This document shows, piece after piece, positions 23,421 through 32,576 of a stretch of 64,000 nucleotides of DNA. Location: positions 56,770 through 120,769 of the forward strand of contig JBLGAC010000007.1 of the NCBI GenBank assembly GCA_047610385.1. Reading direction: 5' to 3'. Source of the stretch: JBOCEF01 sp047610385. Its GTDB lineage: Bacteria; Pseudomonadota; Alphaproteobacteria; Rhodobacterales; Rhodobacteraceae. Below the pieces are notes generated by a model. The model was not told the origin of the DNA. It saw only the letters and a program-made list of their open reading frames with translations, and did no database searches. Position 1 is the first letter of the stretch, and every line of letters begins with the position of its first letter. The translations under genes and the position numbers were made by a program.

Positions 23421-24386
23421 ATGACGTCGAACCTGCCGCACTTGTCCTGGCTCCGGGCCTTTGAGGCCGCCGCGCGCACCCAGTCCTTTACCCATGCGGC
23501 GATGGAGCTGAACCTGACGCAGGCGGCGGTGTCCAAGCAGATCAAGCTGCTGGAGCATCAATTGCGCGAGCCGTTGTTCGAACGAAAAGCGCGGTCGGTG
23601 GTGCTGACCAAGGCGGGCGCCGATTATCTGCCCAAGGTGCAGGACAGCTTTGCCCGGCTGGCGGCGGGGACCCAAGAAGTGTTCGGCCGCCGCCGCGCTG
23701 GGCCGCTGACCGTGCGCGCGCCCGCAGGATTTTCGGTCAACTGGATCGCCCCGCGCCTGCCACGGTTTTTGGATGCGCATCCCGGCATCAGAATGCGGCT
23801 GGTGTCATCGATCTGGAGCGAGGACTTTGAAAAGGCGCGCTTTGATCTCGACATCCGCTATGGGCTGGGGCGATGGACGCATTTTTCATCCCACCAGCTG
23901 ACCAGAGAAGTGTTGGAGCCGGTCTGCGCCCCCGCCCTCGCCGCCCGCCTGCACGCGCCCCGCGATCTGGCAAGTGAGCGGCTGCTGCACGTCATGGGGT
24001 ATCAAGAGGGCTGGGCCTCATGGTTCCGGCTGGCGGGCGCGCCGGAGATGGACGCCGGCGAAGGCGTGCATTTCGACACATCGTTGCTGGCCTTTGAGGT
24101 CGCCGCACAAGGCGCGGGCGTCGCGCTGGGCCGCCGGTCGATGACCGCCAAGGAAATCGCAGCAGGGCGCCTTGTGGCACCGTTCGACATCGTGGCGCCG
24201 ATTGATGAGGCGTTCCACCTTCTGTCCTCCCTCGATGGGCCAGAACACCCCGATGCCGAAGCGTTCCGCGCCTGGATCATCGCTGAGGCGCAGATCGATC
24301 AGGTCAACGCGGCCCGACCAGCGCCTGCCGTGCCGGTTTTGGCCTTTGATCATGCCACGCGCCCACTTCCCCACCCCGCTGCCTGA
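23421..24386 (+). CDS. LysR family transcriptional regulator, GcvA-like
   Basis: 321-residue regulator. The N-terminal winged helix has LSWLRAFEAAARTQSFTHAAMELNLTQAAVSKQIKLLEHQL, typical of the GcvA/AmpR branch (note the opening LPHLSWLRAFEAAA). A type 2 periplasmic-binding-protein-like effector domain follows, with the WIAPRLPRFLDAHPGIRMRL block and DIRYGLGRW. The ATG at 23421 is preferred to an in-frame TTG at 23403 because GAAAGG lies six bases before it. The C-terminal tail of about 30 residues is Pro/Ala-rich. Divergent to the DmdA-like/FAD/dmdD operon, it probably activates it in response to a substrate or product. Confidence 0.88.
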   Translation: MTSNLPHLSWLRAFEAAARTQSFTHAAMELNLTQAAVSKQIKLLEHQLREPLFERKARSVVLTKAGADYLPKVQDSFARLAAGTQEVFGRRRAGPLTVRAPAGFSVNWIAPRLPRFLDAHPGIRMRLVSSIWSEDFEKARFDLDIRYGLGRWTHFSSHQLTREVLEPVCAPALAARLHAPRDLASERLLHVMGYQEGWASWFRLAGAPEMDAGEGVHFDTSLLAFEVAAQGAGVALGRRSMTAKEIAAGRLVAPFDIVAPIDEAFHLLSSLDGPEHPDAEAFRAWIIAEAQIDQVNAARPAPAVPVLAFDHATRPLPHPAA

Positions 24387-24497
24387 CCCCGATCGCAGCA
24401 GTTGACGCCGCCGCCTTGGCTTGACCTTGGCTGGCGGGCAAAGGACGCTGCACGCGGGGGCGGCAGGCGGCCTCATCACCCGAACGGACAGACGCCG

Positions 24498-25433
24498 ATG
24501 ACGCCCGATTATGCCCAACTGCTCGACCCCGAAATCCACACCTTTATTGCGCGGACCGCGTCGTTCTATCCCCACGATCTAAGCCCGCTTGATCTGGCCG
24601 GGCAGCGCCGGGCCTATGACGCGATGGCGCAGGCATTCCATGCCGGGCGCCCTGCGGGGATCAGGGTCGAAGACGGCGTGGTCGCAGGCGTGCCGGTGCG
24701 CCGCTACGGGCTGGCCAGTGGGGGGCCGGGCGGCAGCGATGGGCCGGGCAGTGGCGGGCCAACGGTGGTTTACCTGCATGGCGGGGGCTTTGTGCTGGGC
24801 GGGCTGGACAGCCATGATGACGTGTGCGCGCAAATCTGTGCTGAGGCTGGGTTGGCGGTGGTGTCCGTGGACTATCGGCTGGCGCCCGAACACCCCCATC
24901 CCGCGCAATATGATGACGCGCTGGCGGTTGCATCGGCATTGGCCGCATCGGGGCCAATCGTGCTGGTTGGCGACAGCGGCGGTGCCACGCTGGCCGCCAC
25001 GGTTGCGGCCAAGCTGGGGCGCGCAGGCGGGGTGATCGGCCAGGCGCTGGTCTATCCGTCGCTGGCGCAGGGGCGCACCGGCGGGTCGATCACCTACCAC
25101 GCCAACGCGCCGCTTCTGACCGCCGCGGACATGGAGCTCTATTCCACCTGGCGTTTCGGCGGCCCAGCCCCGGCGCGCGACGCGACCGCATTTCCGATGG
25201 ACGCGGCATCCTTTGCCCACCTGCCACCGACCTTCGTTGCGGCGGCAGAATGCGATCCGCTGGCCGACGACGCCCCCGCCTACGCCGCCGCGCTGACCGC
25301 CGCAGGCGTCCCGACGACTTGCATTATCGAGCCGGGTTTGGTCCACGGCCATCTGCGCGCGCGCCATTCATCGCAAAAGGCGCGCGCCGCTTTCGCCCGG
25401 TTGATCGCGGCGATCAGGGATCTGGCGGGCTGA
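24498..25433 (+). CDS. Alpha/beta hydrolase, HSL (hormone-sensitive lipase)-type esterase
   Basis: 311-residue esterase. The oxyanion motif HGGG is at residues 95-98 and the nucleophile elbow GDSGG places Ser160 as catalytic. AECDPLADDA and GLVHGHLRAR supply the expected Asp and His near the C-terminus. A Gly/Pro-rich insert lies at about residues 73-88. The frame is open upstream to 24402, but the ATG at 24498 begins the recognisable family N-terminus. There is no signal peptide, so it acts in the cytosol. It lies between the LysR gene (same strand) and the convergent ABC transporter operon and has no obvious operon partner. The substrate is probably a short acyl ester. Confidence 0.85.
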   Translation: MTPDYAQLLDPEIHTFIARTASFYPHDLSPLDLAGQRRAYDAMAQAFHAGRPAGIRVEDGVVAGVPVRRYGLASGGPGGSDGPGSGGPTVVYLHGGGFVLGGLDSHDDVCAQICAEAGLAVVSVDYRLAPEHPHPAQYDDALAVASALAASGPIVLVGDSGGATLAATVAAKLGRAGGVIGQALVYPSLAQGRTGGSITYHANAPLLTAADMELYSTWRFGGPAPARDATAFPMDAASFAHLPPTFVAAAECDPLADDAPAYAAALTAAGVPTTCIIEPGLVHGHLRARHSSQKARAAFARLIAAIRDLAG

Positions 25434-25440
25434 GCCGCGG

Positions 25441-27075
25441 TCAGTTCCCCGCGCTTTCCATCTTGCGCGACGCGATCACCTCCTCCAGCCAGCCCTGACG
25501 CATTTTGGGCGCTGAGGACAAAAGCAGGTCGGTGTAATCGTCAAACGGCGGGGTCAGCACCTCTGTCCGGGTGCCAGCGCGCACCACCTTTCCTTGGTAC
25601 ATCACCGCGATGCGGTCGGCGATGGCGCGCACCGTGGCCAGATCATGGGTGATGAACAGGTAGGCGACGTCTTCTTCGCGCTGCAAATCCATCAACAGCT
25701 TCAGGATCCCGTCGGCCACCAGCGGATCAAGCGCGGATGTCACCTCATCGCAGATGATCAGCTTGGGCTTGGCTGCCAGCGCGCGGGCGATGCACACGCG
25801 CTGCTTCTGCCCACCGGACAGTTCGGCGGGATAGCGGTCGGCAAACCCGTCGCCCAGCTCAATATGATCCAGCAGTTCCTGCACCCGCGCACGTTTCGCC
25901 GCGCCCTTCAGCCCGAAATAAAATTCCAGCGGCCGACCGACGATGGTCGCCACCGTCTGGCGCGGGTTCATGGCGGTGTCGGCCATCTGGTAGATCATCT
26001 GCAATTCGCGCAGATCGTCGCGTGATCGGCCTGAAAGGGCGGGCGACAGGTCCCGCCCGTCAAATTCCACCGACCCTTCGCTTGGCGGCAACAGGCCGGT
26101 GACCACCCGCGCCAAGGTCGATTTGCCCGACCCGCTTTCACCCACCACTGCCAAGGTCTGGCCCGGCCCGATGTCGAGGGTGATGTTCTTCAGCACATCA
26201 AAATCAAGCGAGCCATAGGTCGCCGTCACGCCTTTGATGCGCAGCACCGGATCGCCATGGGCGGGGGTTTCGACGTGTTCCTTCTGGCGCACCGACACCA
26301 GATCCTGCGTGTAGGCCTGTTGCGGGTGGTTGATGATCTGCTCGGTCTCGCCGTGCTCCACCATCCGGCCACCCTGCAGCACCATGATTTCGTCAGACAC
26401 CTGCGCCACGACGGCCAGATCATGGGTGATGTAAAGCGCGGCAACGCCGGTGTCGCGGATCGCTTCCTTGATCGCGGCCAGCACCTCAATTTGGGTGGTG
26501 ACGTCGAGCGCGGTGGTCGGTTCGTCAAACACCACCAGTTCGGGTTCGGGGCACAGGGCCATGGCGGTCATGGCGCGCTGCAACTGCCCGCCGGACACCT
26601 GGTGGGGATAACGCGCGCCGATGGTTTCGGGATCGGGCAGGCCCAGCTTGGCAAACAGCGCAATGGCGCGGGCCACCGCATCGGCCCGCGGCACGCCATT
26701 GGCCAGCGTGGTTTCGATGACCTGATCGATCAGCCTGCGCGCCGGGTTGAACGACGCGGCCGCCGATTGCGACACATACGTCACCGTCGTGCCGCGCAGA
26801 CGGCGCAGGGCCGCGGGACTGGCGGTCAGAATGTCGATCCCGTTGATCAGCACCTGCCCGCCAGTGATCCGCACACCGCCCCGGCCATAGGCCATTGAGG
26901 ACAGCCCAATGGTTGATTTGCCAGCGCCAGATTCGCCGATCAGCCCCATCACCCGCCCGCGCGGCAGGGTCAGCGAGACCCCCTCAACAATCGTGATGTC
27001 GTGGGGGTCTTCGCCGGGGGGGTAGACCGTGGCTTCGATGCGCAGGTTGCGGATGTCCAGAAGAACGTCGGTCAT
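25441..27075 (-). CDS. Dipeptide/oligopeptide-type ABC transporter, fused dual ATP-binding protein
   Basis: 544-residue protein made of two complete ABC ATPase domains, equivalent to DppD and DppF joined, as in GsiA/YejF. Domain 1 has Walker A GESGAGKST at 47-55, signature VSGGQLQR and Walker B VVFDEPTTALD. Domain 2 has Walker A GESGSGKST at 312-320, signature LSGGQKQR and IICDEVTSALD. The ATG at 27075 overlaps the DppC-type stop by 4 bases and is preferred to the longer upstream frame. It energises the importer formed with the two permeases and the binding protein. It is the last gene of an operon that starts with carnitine-pathway enzymes, so its cargo may be carnitine or acylcarnitines. 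Confidence 0.92.
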   Translation of the reverse strand: MTDVLLDIRNLRIEATVYPPGEDPHDITIVEGVSLTLPRGRVMGLIGESGAGKSTIGLSSMAYGRGGVRITGGQVLINGIDILTASPAALRRLRGTTVTYVSQSAAASFNPARRLIDQVIETTLANGVPRADAVARAIALFAKLGLPDPETIGARYPHQVSGGQLQRAMTAMALCPEPELVVFDEPTTALDVTTQIEVLAAIKEAIRDTGVAALYITHDLAVVAQVSDEIMVLQGGRMVEHGETEQIINHPQQAYTQDLVSVRQKEHVETPAHGDPVLRIKGVTATYGSLDFDVLKNITLDIGPGQTLAVVGESGSGKSTLARVVTGLLPPSEGSVEFDGRDLSPALSGRSRDDLRELQMIYQMADTAMNPRQTVATIVGRPLEFYFGLKGAAKRARVQELLDHIELGDGFADRYPAELSGGQKQRVCIARALAAKPKLIICDEVTSALDPLVADGILKLLMDLQREEDVAYLFITHDLATVRAIADRIAVMYQGKVVRAGTRTEVLTPPFDDYTDLLLSSAPKMRQGWLEEVIASRKMESAGN

Positions 27076-27887
27076 CCGCGGCCCCCTTTCAGGCTGGTGG
27101 TGCGGGTCAAGATCCAGTCGGCCACCAGATTGACCGAGATCGCCAGCGTCGCGATGGCAACGGCGGGGTAAAGGGCGGCGGCGATGCCGTAGACGATGCC
27201 CTCTTTGTTTTCTTTCACGATGCCGCCCCAATCGGCCAGCGGGGGTTGCACGCCAAGCCCCAGGAACGAGAGCGTTGAGATGAACAGCACCATGAAGATG
27301 AATCGCAGACCAGCCTCAGCCACCAGCGGCGACAGGGCGTTGGGCAGAATTTCGCGGTAGATCACCCATGCCAGCCCCTCGCCGCGCAGGCGCGCCGCTT
27401 CGACATAGTCCATCACCGCGATGTCGGCGGCGACGGCGCGCGACAGGCGAAACACCCGGGTCGCATCAATCAGGCCCATGACAAAGATCAGCACCGGCAC
27501 CGTCACCGGCATCACCGACAGGATCACCAGCGCCATGATCAGCGCCGGGATCGACATCAGCAGATCGACCATCCGCGACAGCGCCTGATCCACCCAGCCC
27601 CCCGCCACCGCGGCGGTAAAGCCCAGCAGCGACCCGACGGTGAACGACAGCACCGTGGCCGCGGTGGCCACAAAGATGGTGACCCGTCCACCATGGATCA
27701 TACGGCTCAGCAAATCGCGCCCGATGGTGTCAGTGCCCAGCCAATGGGCGGCGGAGCTTGGCTCCCACACATCGCCCACCACTTCGGCCATGCCGTAGGG
27801 CGCCAGAAAATCTGCGAAAATGGCTGCAAGAAAATACGCTGACGTCAGCACAAGGCCGATCAGCGCCGAAATGGGAATACGCTTCAT
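27072..27887 (-). CDS. ABC transporter permease, DppC/OppC family
   Basis: 271-residue inner-membrane permease with about six hydrophobic segments. The opening LGTDTIGRDLLSRMIHGGRVTIFVA is the hallmark of the DppC family, and EAARLRGEGLAWVIYREILPNALSPLVAE is the EAA loop that contacts the ATPase. FLGLGVQPPLADWGGIVKENKE near the C-terminus is also typical. It overlaps both neighbours by 4 bases. It forms the translocation pore together with the DppB-type subunit. Confidence 0.92.
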   Translation of the reverse strand: MKRIPISALIGLVLTSAYFLAAIFADFLAPYGMAEVVGDVWEPSSAAHWLGTDTIGRDLLSRMIHGGRVTIFVATAATVLSFTVGSLLGFTAAVAGGWVDQALSRMVDLLMSIPALIMALVILSVMPVTVPVLIFVMGLIDATRVFRLSRAVAADIAVMDYVEAARLRGEGLAWVIYREILPNALSPLVAEAGLRFIFMVLFISTLSFLGLGVQPPLADWGGIVKENKEGIVYGIAAALYPAVAIATLAISVNLVADWILTRTTSLKGGRG

Positions 27888-28846
27888 TTCGGATGCCTCA
27901 GTCTGGGATTGGCAAGGATTGAGACGATGTCCGCGACCATGTTCAGCCCGATATAGACCGCAGCGAACACCAGCCCGCAGGCCTGCACCACAGGCACATC
28001 GCGTTTGGCTACATGATCGACCAGATACTGGCCCATGCCGGGATAGACAAACACCACTTCGACCACCACCACGCCCACGACCAGATAGGCCATGTTCAGC
28101 ATCACCACGTTCACCACCGGCGCCACCGCATTCGGCAGTGCATGGCGGGCGATGATCTTGAACGGGCGCAGGCCCTTCAGCTCAGCCGTCTCAATATACG
28201 CCGATTGCATGACGTTAAGGATCGCGGCGCGGGTCATGCGCATCATGTGCCCCAACACCACCAGCACCAGCACAAGCACCGGCAACGCGATGGCGTTCAG
28301 CTTGTCGAAAAACGGCATGCCATCATAAACCGTCGCCACGGATGGAAAGACCCGGAACTGCACCGACAGAATGAACATGACGATGTAACCGAGCAGGAAT
28401 TCAGGCACAGACACCGTCGCCAGCGTGACGCCGGAGATCAGTTTGTCCGGCCAGCGCCCCTGATAGCGCACCGCAATCAGCCCCAGCAGAATCGCCAGCG
28501 GCACCGATATCAGCGCCGCCCAGCCTGCAAGGAACAGCGTGTTGCCAAGCCGCCCGCCCATGGACGTGGCGATGTCCTGCCCGTTGGTCAGCGCTTTGCC
28601 CAGATCGCCCTGCAGCACGCCGAACAGCCAGTTGAAATAGCGCGTCGTCACCGGCTCATTCAGGCCCAGTTCCGCGCGCAGATTGGCCAGCGCCTGCGGC
28701 GTCGCTGACTGGCCGAGGATGGATTGCGCCACGTCGCCCGGCAAGATCTGCGTGCCCGCAAAGATCAACACCGAGGCGGCAAGAAGAAGGACGCCGCCCA
28801 GCGCAATGCGCTGGGCGACGAACCCGATCAGGGGATGCCTGAACAT
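27884..28846 (-). CDS. ABC transporter permease, DppB/OppB family
   Basis: 320-residue inner-membrane permease with six predicted helices. Family marks include the N-terminal FVAQRIALGGVLLLAASVLIFAGTQILPGD, LGLNEPVTTRYFNWLFGVLQGDLG and ELKGLRPFKIIARHALPNAVAPVVNVV (EAA loop). Start choice: the ATG at 28846 begins the usual N-terminus and lies 10 bases after the binding-protein stop; a further in-frame start at 28888 would overlap that gene. It is part of the peptide-type importer of the carnitine-linked operon. Confidence 0.9.
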   Translation of the reverse strand: MFRHPLIGFVAQRIALGGVLLLAASVLIFAGTQILPGDVAQSILGQSATPQALANLRAELGLNEPVTTRYFNWLFGVLQGDLGKALTNGQDIATSMGGRLGNTLFLAGWAALISVPLAILLGLIAVRYQGRWPDKLISGVTLATVSVPEFLLGYIVMFILSVQFRVFPSVATVYDGMPFFDKLNAIALPVLVLVLVVLGHMMRMTRAAILNVMQSAYIETAELKGLRPFKIIARHALPNAVAPVVNVVMLNMAYLVVGVVVVEVVFVYPGMGQYLVDHVAKRDVPVVQACGLVFAAVYIGLNMVADIVSILANPRLRHPK

Positions 28847-28856
28847 CACTTCAATC

Positions 28857-30449
28857 TCAGCCAGCGATCCAGCACTTGTGCGGTGCATAGCCGTTCATGA
28901 GATCCTGGTTGGGATCAGTTTCCCAGCCCTGCACGTTGCTGGAAATCGCCGAGACGAAATCGTTGAACATCGGGCAGATCAGGCCGCCTTCGTCCCGCAC
29001 CATATAGCCCATCCGGGAATAGAGCGCCTTGCGCTTGTCCAGATCCAGCTCACCCTTGGCCTCGCCCAACAGCTTGTCAAACGCGGGGTTCTTGAACCGG
29101 GTGTCGTTCCAGTCTGCGGTCGACAGATAGGCCGTCGAATACATCTGGTCCTGCACCGGGCGCCCGCCCCAGTAAGATGCGCAGAACGGTTTGGCGTTCC
29201 ACACGTCCGACCAGTATCCGTCACCGGGCTCACGCTTGATTTCCAGCGGAATGCCCGCCGCTTTGGCCGACTGCTGGAACAGCGCGGATGCATCGAGCGC
29301 GCCAGAGAACGCGACATCAGACGTGCTCATGGTGATCGGCGTGCCGTCATGGCCCGATTTTTTGTAGTGGAAAGCGGCCTTGTCGGGATCGTAAGCGCGC
29401 TGCGGGATCGACGCGTCGAACAGCGGATAGGCCGCGTTGATCGGCATGTCGTTCCCGATCGAGCCGTAGCCCTGCAGGATCTTGTCGACCATTTCCTGGC
29501 GGTTGATGGCATATTTCAGCGCCAGCCGCAGGTCGTTGTTGTCAAACGGCGCCGTGTCGCAATGCATGATGAAGACGTAGTGGCCTTTGCCCGACACGTT
29601 CTTGACGCTCAGGTTCGGGGCGCGGTCCATCAGCTTGGCGACCTTGGGATCAACGCGGTTGATCATGTGCACCTGGCCCGACTGCAGGGCAGAGCTGCGG
29701 GCGGTGTTGTCGTTAATGACCGTGATTTCAACAGCCGCGACATGGCCGATGGAATCATCCCAATAGCCAGCGAACTTTTCAAACACATGGCGCACGCCCG
29801 GCTCGTTGGCGACGACCTTATAGGCACCGGTGCCGACGCCTGCGGTGGCATCATCAAGCCCGCCATTGGGCTGAATCACCAAGTGATAATCGGTCATCAG
29901 ATAGGGCAGATCAGCATTCGGGCCGGTCAAGGTCACGATGACAGAATCGCCTTCGACCTTCATCGACGCGATGCCTTTCATGATGCCCAGCGCGCCGGAT
30001 TTCGAATCTTCGTCCGAATGGCGGCGCAAGGTCGCCAGCACGTCGGCGGGGGTCATGGTCGCGCCGTTGTGGAACTGCACACCCTTGCGGATCTTGAAGG
30101 TCCAGACCGACGCATCGGCGGAGCTTTCGACCGATTCTGCCAGACGCATGTGCACCGGGCCGCCTGCGGGGTCCAGCTCCACCAGCGTGTCGCCGTACAG
30201 CTTGAGCAGCTGGAACGTCACCTGGTTGTTCGCCAGCGCCGGGTCGAGGCTGTCGGTGGAGCCGCCACCCTGCATACCGATCTTGAGCGTGCCACCCTTG
30301 ACCGGCGTCGCCGCCTGCAGGCCAGAGGCCAGCATGGTGTTGGCCGCAGCCGCCGTCAGACCCAGCGCCGCAGCGCGGCCCATGAAGCCGCGACGATTCA
30401 TCCGACCCTGCACGGTACGGGCGAGAAGGTGATGGAGTTCGTCATTCAT
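28857..30449 (-). CDS. ABC transporter substrate-binding protein, peptide/nickel family (SBP_bac_5)
   Basis: 530-residue periplasmic binding protein of the SBP_bac_5 (DppA/OppA) family. A Tat-type signal is likely: Arg19-Arg20 in NRRGFMGR, then AAALGLTAAAANTMLASGLQAA. The mature part contains GTLKIGMQGGG, KIRKGVQFHNGATMTPADVLATLRR and GTGAYKVV, all typical. It lies 135 bases downstream of the CocE-type gene and 10 bases upstream of the DppB-type gene. Despite the family name, such proteins bind many solutes; the location between carnitine-degradation enzymes and permeases makes a carnitine ester or related quaternary amine plausible. Confidence 0.9.
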   Translation of the reverse strand: MNDELHHLLARTVQGRMNRRGFMGRAAALGLTAAAANTMLASGLQAATPVKGGTLKIGMQGGGSTDSLDPALANNQVTFQLLKLYGDTLVELDPAGGPVHMRLAESVESSADASVWTFKIRKGVQFHNGATMTPADVLATLRRHSDEDSKSGALGIMKGIASMKVEGDSVIVTLTGPNADLPYLMTDYHLVIQPNGGLDDATAGVGTGAYKVVANEPGVRHVFEKFAGYWDDSIGHVAAVEITVINDNTARSSALQSGQVHMINRVDPKVAKLMDRAPNLSVKNVSGKGHYVFIMHCDTAPFDNNDLRLALKYAINRQEMVDKILQGYGSIGNDMPINAAYPLFDASIPQRAYDPDKAAFHYKKSGHDGTPITMSTSDVAFSGALDASALFQQSAKAAGIPLEIKREPGDGYWSDVWNAKPFCASYWGGRPVQDQMYSTAYLSTADWNDTRFKNPAFDKLLGEAKGELDLDKRKALYSRMGYMVRDEGGLICPMFNDFVSAISSNVQGWETDPNQDLMNGYAPHKCWIAG

Positions 30450-30584
30450 GGTTGTGTTCCCTGTCGATCTTGCGCCTGCGTCTCGGCGACGGTTCTTTTA
30501 TTGATTGACGCACCAGTTAACATATCTGACCGCCAAGGTGGCAAGTTTTGCAGTCGGCGGTCGTCTCCATGCCCTTATAGCATT

Positions 30585-32576
30585 TCAGACATGGTCGCGT
30601 GAGACTGTCTCAGACACGTCGCGGGTGTGAACGAGACGGCCGTTTTCAAAGGCCTCCAGACGGGCGCGCAGATGGAAATTCGCGGCGTCGGCATGCATCC
30701 AGGTCCGGGTTTCGGTGGACAGCCGCAGGCCATCGCGCTCCACAACCTCGGTCCAATGGGTCTGGGCGCTGGCGCAAAGCGGGTCGTCGGGGTGGATCTC
30801 CCACCGCTCCCGCGCCACCGATCCGGCGATCAGGCCATGGCCGGGGTCGCGGTGCTCGCCGAAATCATCTTCGATGATCAAGGACACGCGCCCGGTTTGG
30901 CGGTCAGTTTCAGTGCGCCGGACATGGCGTTCAGGCCGGATTTCCACGCGCGCCAGCGCCGGGGCCGCCTCAGCGGGGGGAAACGCGGTCTCATCACCCT
31001 GCGCGGCGGGCCGGACCGGAAGGCTGAGCGCACCGCCCGTCAGCACCAGCTCAGCCGCCTCAGGCGCGGGCCACAGCATCGGCCAATAGGCTGACGACAC
31101 CGCGACGCGCAGGCGGTGCCCGGCGGGCAGGCGATACGCGATGTGATCAAGCGATATCTCCACCGCCACCTCATCACCAGGGATCAGGGGGTCGGGGGCC
31201 GCGTGGGATTTGCGGTGGCTGAGGTTAAGCGCCCCCCACGTGATGCGGGTTGACGCGCCATCAGGATGCACATGGCACAGCCGGACCGCCAGTTGCGCCT
31301 GCGCCTTGTCCGCACTCACGCGCAGGCGCAGGACCGGTGCCCCGACGATGTCGGTTTCAGGCATCGGCGCACTGTCAAAACAGGCCGAGAACGCATCATC
31401 CACACGCTGGTCGCCCGGCATTTCGGGGCCGAGCCAGATGGCGCAGAACTCCCCCCCCTCCGCCCCGCAATGCTGGGGCGAGGCGAGGCGGGTTTCAAAG
31501 GCGCCACCCGCGCCCAGCGTCCCCTGCCCCAAAGCCAGGTCGTGCACCGCGATGGACGGCGCAGGCCACGCCGCCTCAGCAATCCAGCGGCCGGGGCGCG
31601 CGTCATACCATGTGGCGGGGCGCACGCCGTCCATCAGCCACATGGCATAGGCGGGGTCAGTTTCGACCCCGGTGTCCACGCCTTTCAGCCAGCGGTCCCA
31701 CCAGCGCAGGGCTTCGGCCAAAAAGCCGATCCGCGGCTCAGGCACGGCAAAATGGGGGTATTTATGCACCCAAGGCCCGACAATGCCTTTGACCGGCGCC
31801 GTGATGTTGGCGACCAGCTGCGGGACGGCGTTCCTGTAGCTGTCGCCCCAGCCGCCGACCGCCATAACAGCGGCCTCAATGGCAGAATAATCCTCACAGA
31901 CTGAACCATGGCGCCAATACGCGTCGCGCCGCTGATGCGCCAACCACACCACTGGCAAAAATGGCTCAGCCGCCAGCCGCGCCATCCAGACCTCTCGCCA
32001 ATCAGCGCGCAATGCCGGGTCCGGCGGGCGTGAGGAATAGGCCCACATGGTCGCGCCCCAGCCGAGGTTTTCGTTCAGCAGGCACCCACCCTTGTAATGG
32101 ATGTCGTCAGCGTAGCGGTCGACGGTGGAGCACAACGTCACGATCGCCCCCAGCGCGGGCGGCTTCAGGGCGGCGACCTGCAGCGCATTAAAACCGCCCC
32201 AGCTGATCCCCATCATCCCGACCTTGCCCGAACACCAAGGCTGCGCCGCAATCCATGCGATGACCTCACACGCGTCCGACAGCTCCTGCGGGGCGTATTC
32301 GTCCTCCATCAGCCCGTCGCTGTCGCCACTGCCGCGCATGTCGACGCGCAGGCACGCATAGCCGTGACCGGCGAAATAGGGATGGGTCAGCGCATCGCGC
32401 ACCGCCGTGCCGTCGCGCTTGCGGTAAGGCAGGAATTCAAGGATCGCCGGAACCGGGTCGCCGCCTGCATCCTCGGGCATCCAGACCCGGGCCGAAAGCC
32501 GGGTTCCATCCGCCAGCACGATGCCCATATCGGGGTCTTCGACAGTTTTGCGCGGGAACGCGGTCACGGTTTTCAT
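30585..32576 (-). CDS. CocE/NonD family hydrolase (X-Pro dipeptidyl-peptidase-like)
   Basis: 663-residue serine hydrolase of the CocE/NonD family. The nucleophile elbow GISWGG puts the catalytic Ser at 125; DMRGSGDSDG at about 79-88 is the conserved region before the cap, and a C-terminal jelly-roll domain of the XPD type follows from about residue 430 (SVSSAYWPMLWPAPE near the end of its core). There is no signal peptide. The ATG at 32576 shares a base with the dehydrogenase stop (TGATG). In a carnitine operon it may hydrolyse acylcarnitine esters to carnitine plus fatty acid; this is inference, as the family covers esterases, amidases and peptidases. Confidence 0.85.
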   Translation of the reverse strand: MKTVTAFPRKTVEDPDMGIVLADGTRLSARVWMPEDAGGDPVPAILEFLPYRKRDGTAVRDALTHPYFAGHGYACLRVDMRGSGDSDGLMEDEYAPQELSDACEVIAWIAAQPWCSGKVGMMGISWGGFNALQVAALKPPALGAIVTLCSTVDRYADDIHYKGGCLLNENLGWGATMWAYSSRPPDPALRADWREVWMARLAAEPFLPVVWLAHQRRDAYWRHGSVCEDYSAIEAAVMAVGGWGDSYRNAVPQLVANITAPVKGIVGPWVHKYPHFAVPEPRIGFLAEALRWWDRWLKGVDTGVETDPAYAMWLMDGVRPATWYDARPGRWIAEAAWPAPSIAVHDLALGQGTLGAGGAFETRLASPQHCGAEGGEFCAIWLGPEMPGDQRVDDAFSACFDSAPMPETDIVGAPVLRLRVSADKAQAQLAVRLCHVHPDGASTRITWGALNLSHRKSHAAPDPLIPGDEVAVEISLDHIAYRLPAGHRLRVAVSSAYWPMLWPAPEAAELVLTGGALSLPVRPAAQGDETAFPPAEAAPALARVEIRPERHVRRTETDRQTGRVSLIIEDDFGEHRDPGHGLIAGSVARERWEIHPDDPLCASAQTHWTEVVERDGLRLSTETRTWMHADAANFHLRARLEAFENGRLVHTRDVSETVSRDHV

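Noticed and set aside
22125..23780. Longer start for the DmdA-like protein at 23780
   Set aside because: The extra 184 codons overlap the LysR gene and look non-coding; a good ribosome-binding site precedes 23228.
28683..30602. 639-codon rightward ORF opposite the ABC binding protein
   Set aside because: Antisense shadow of a clear SBP_bac_5 gene; no recognisable protein features.
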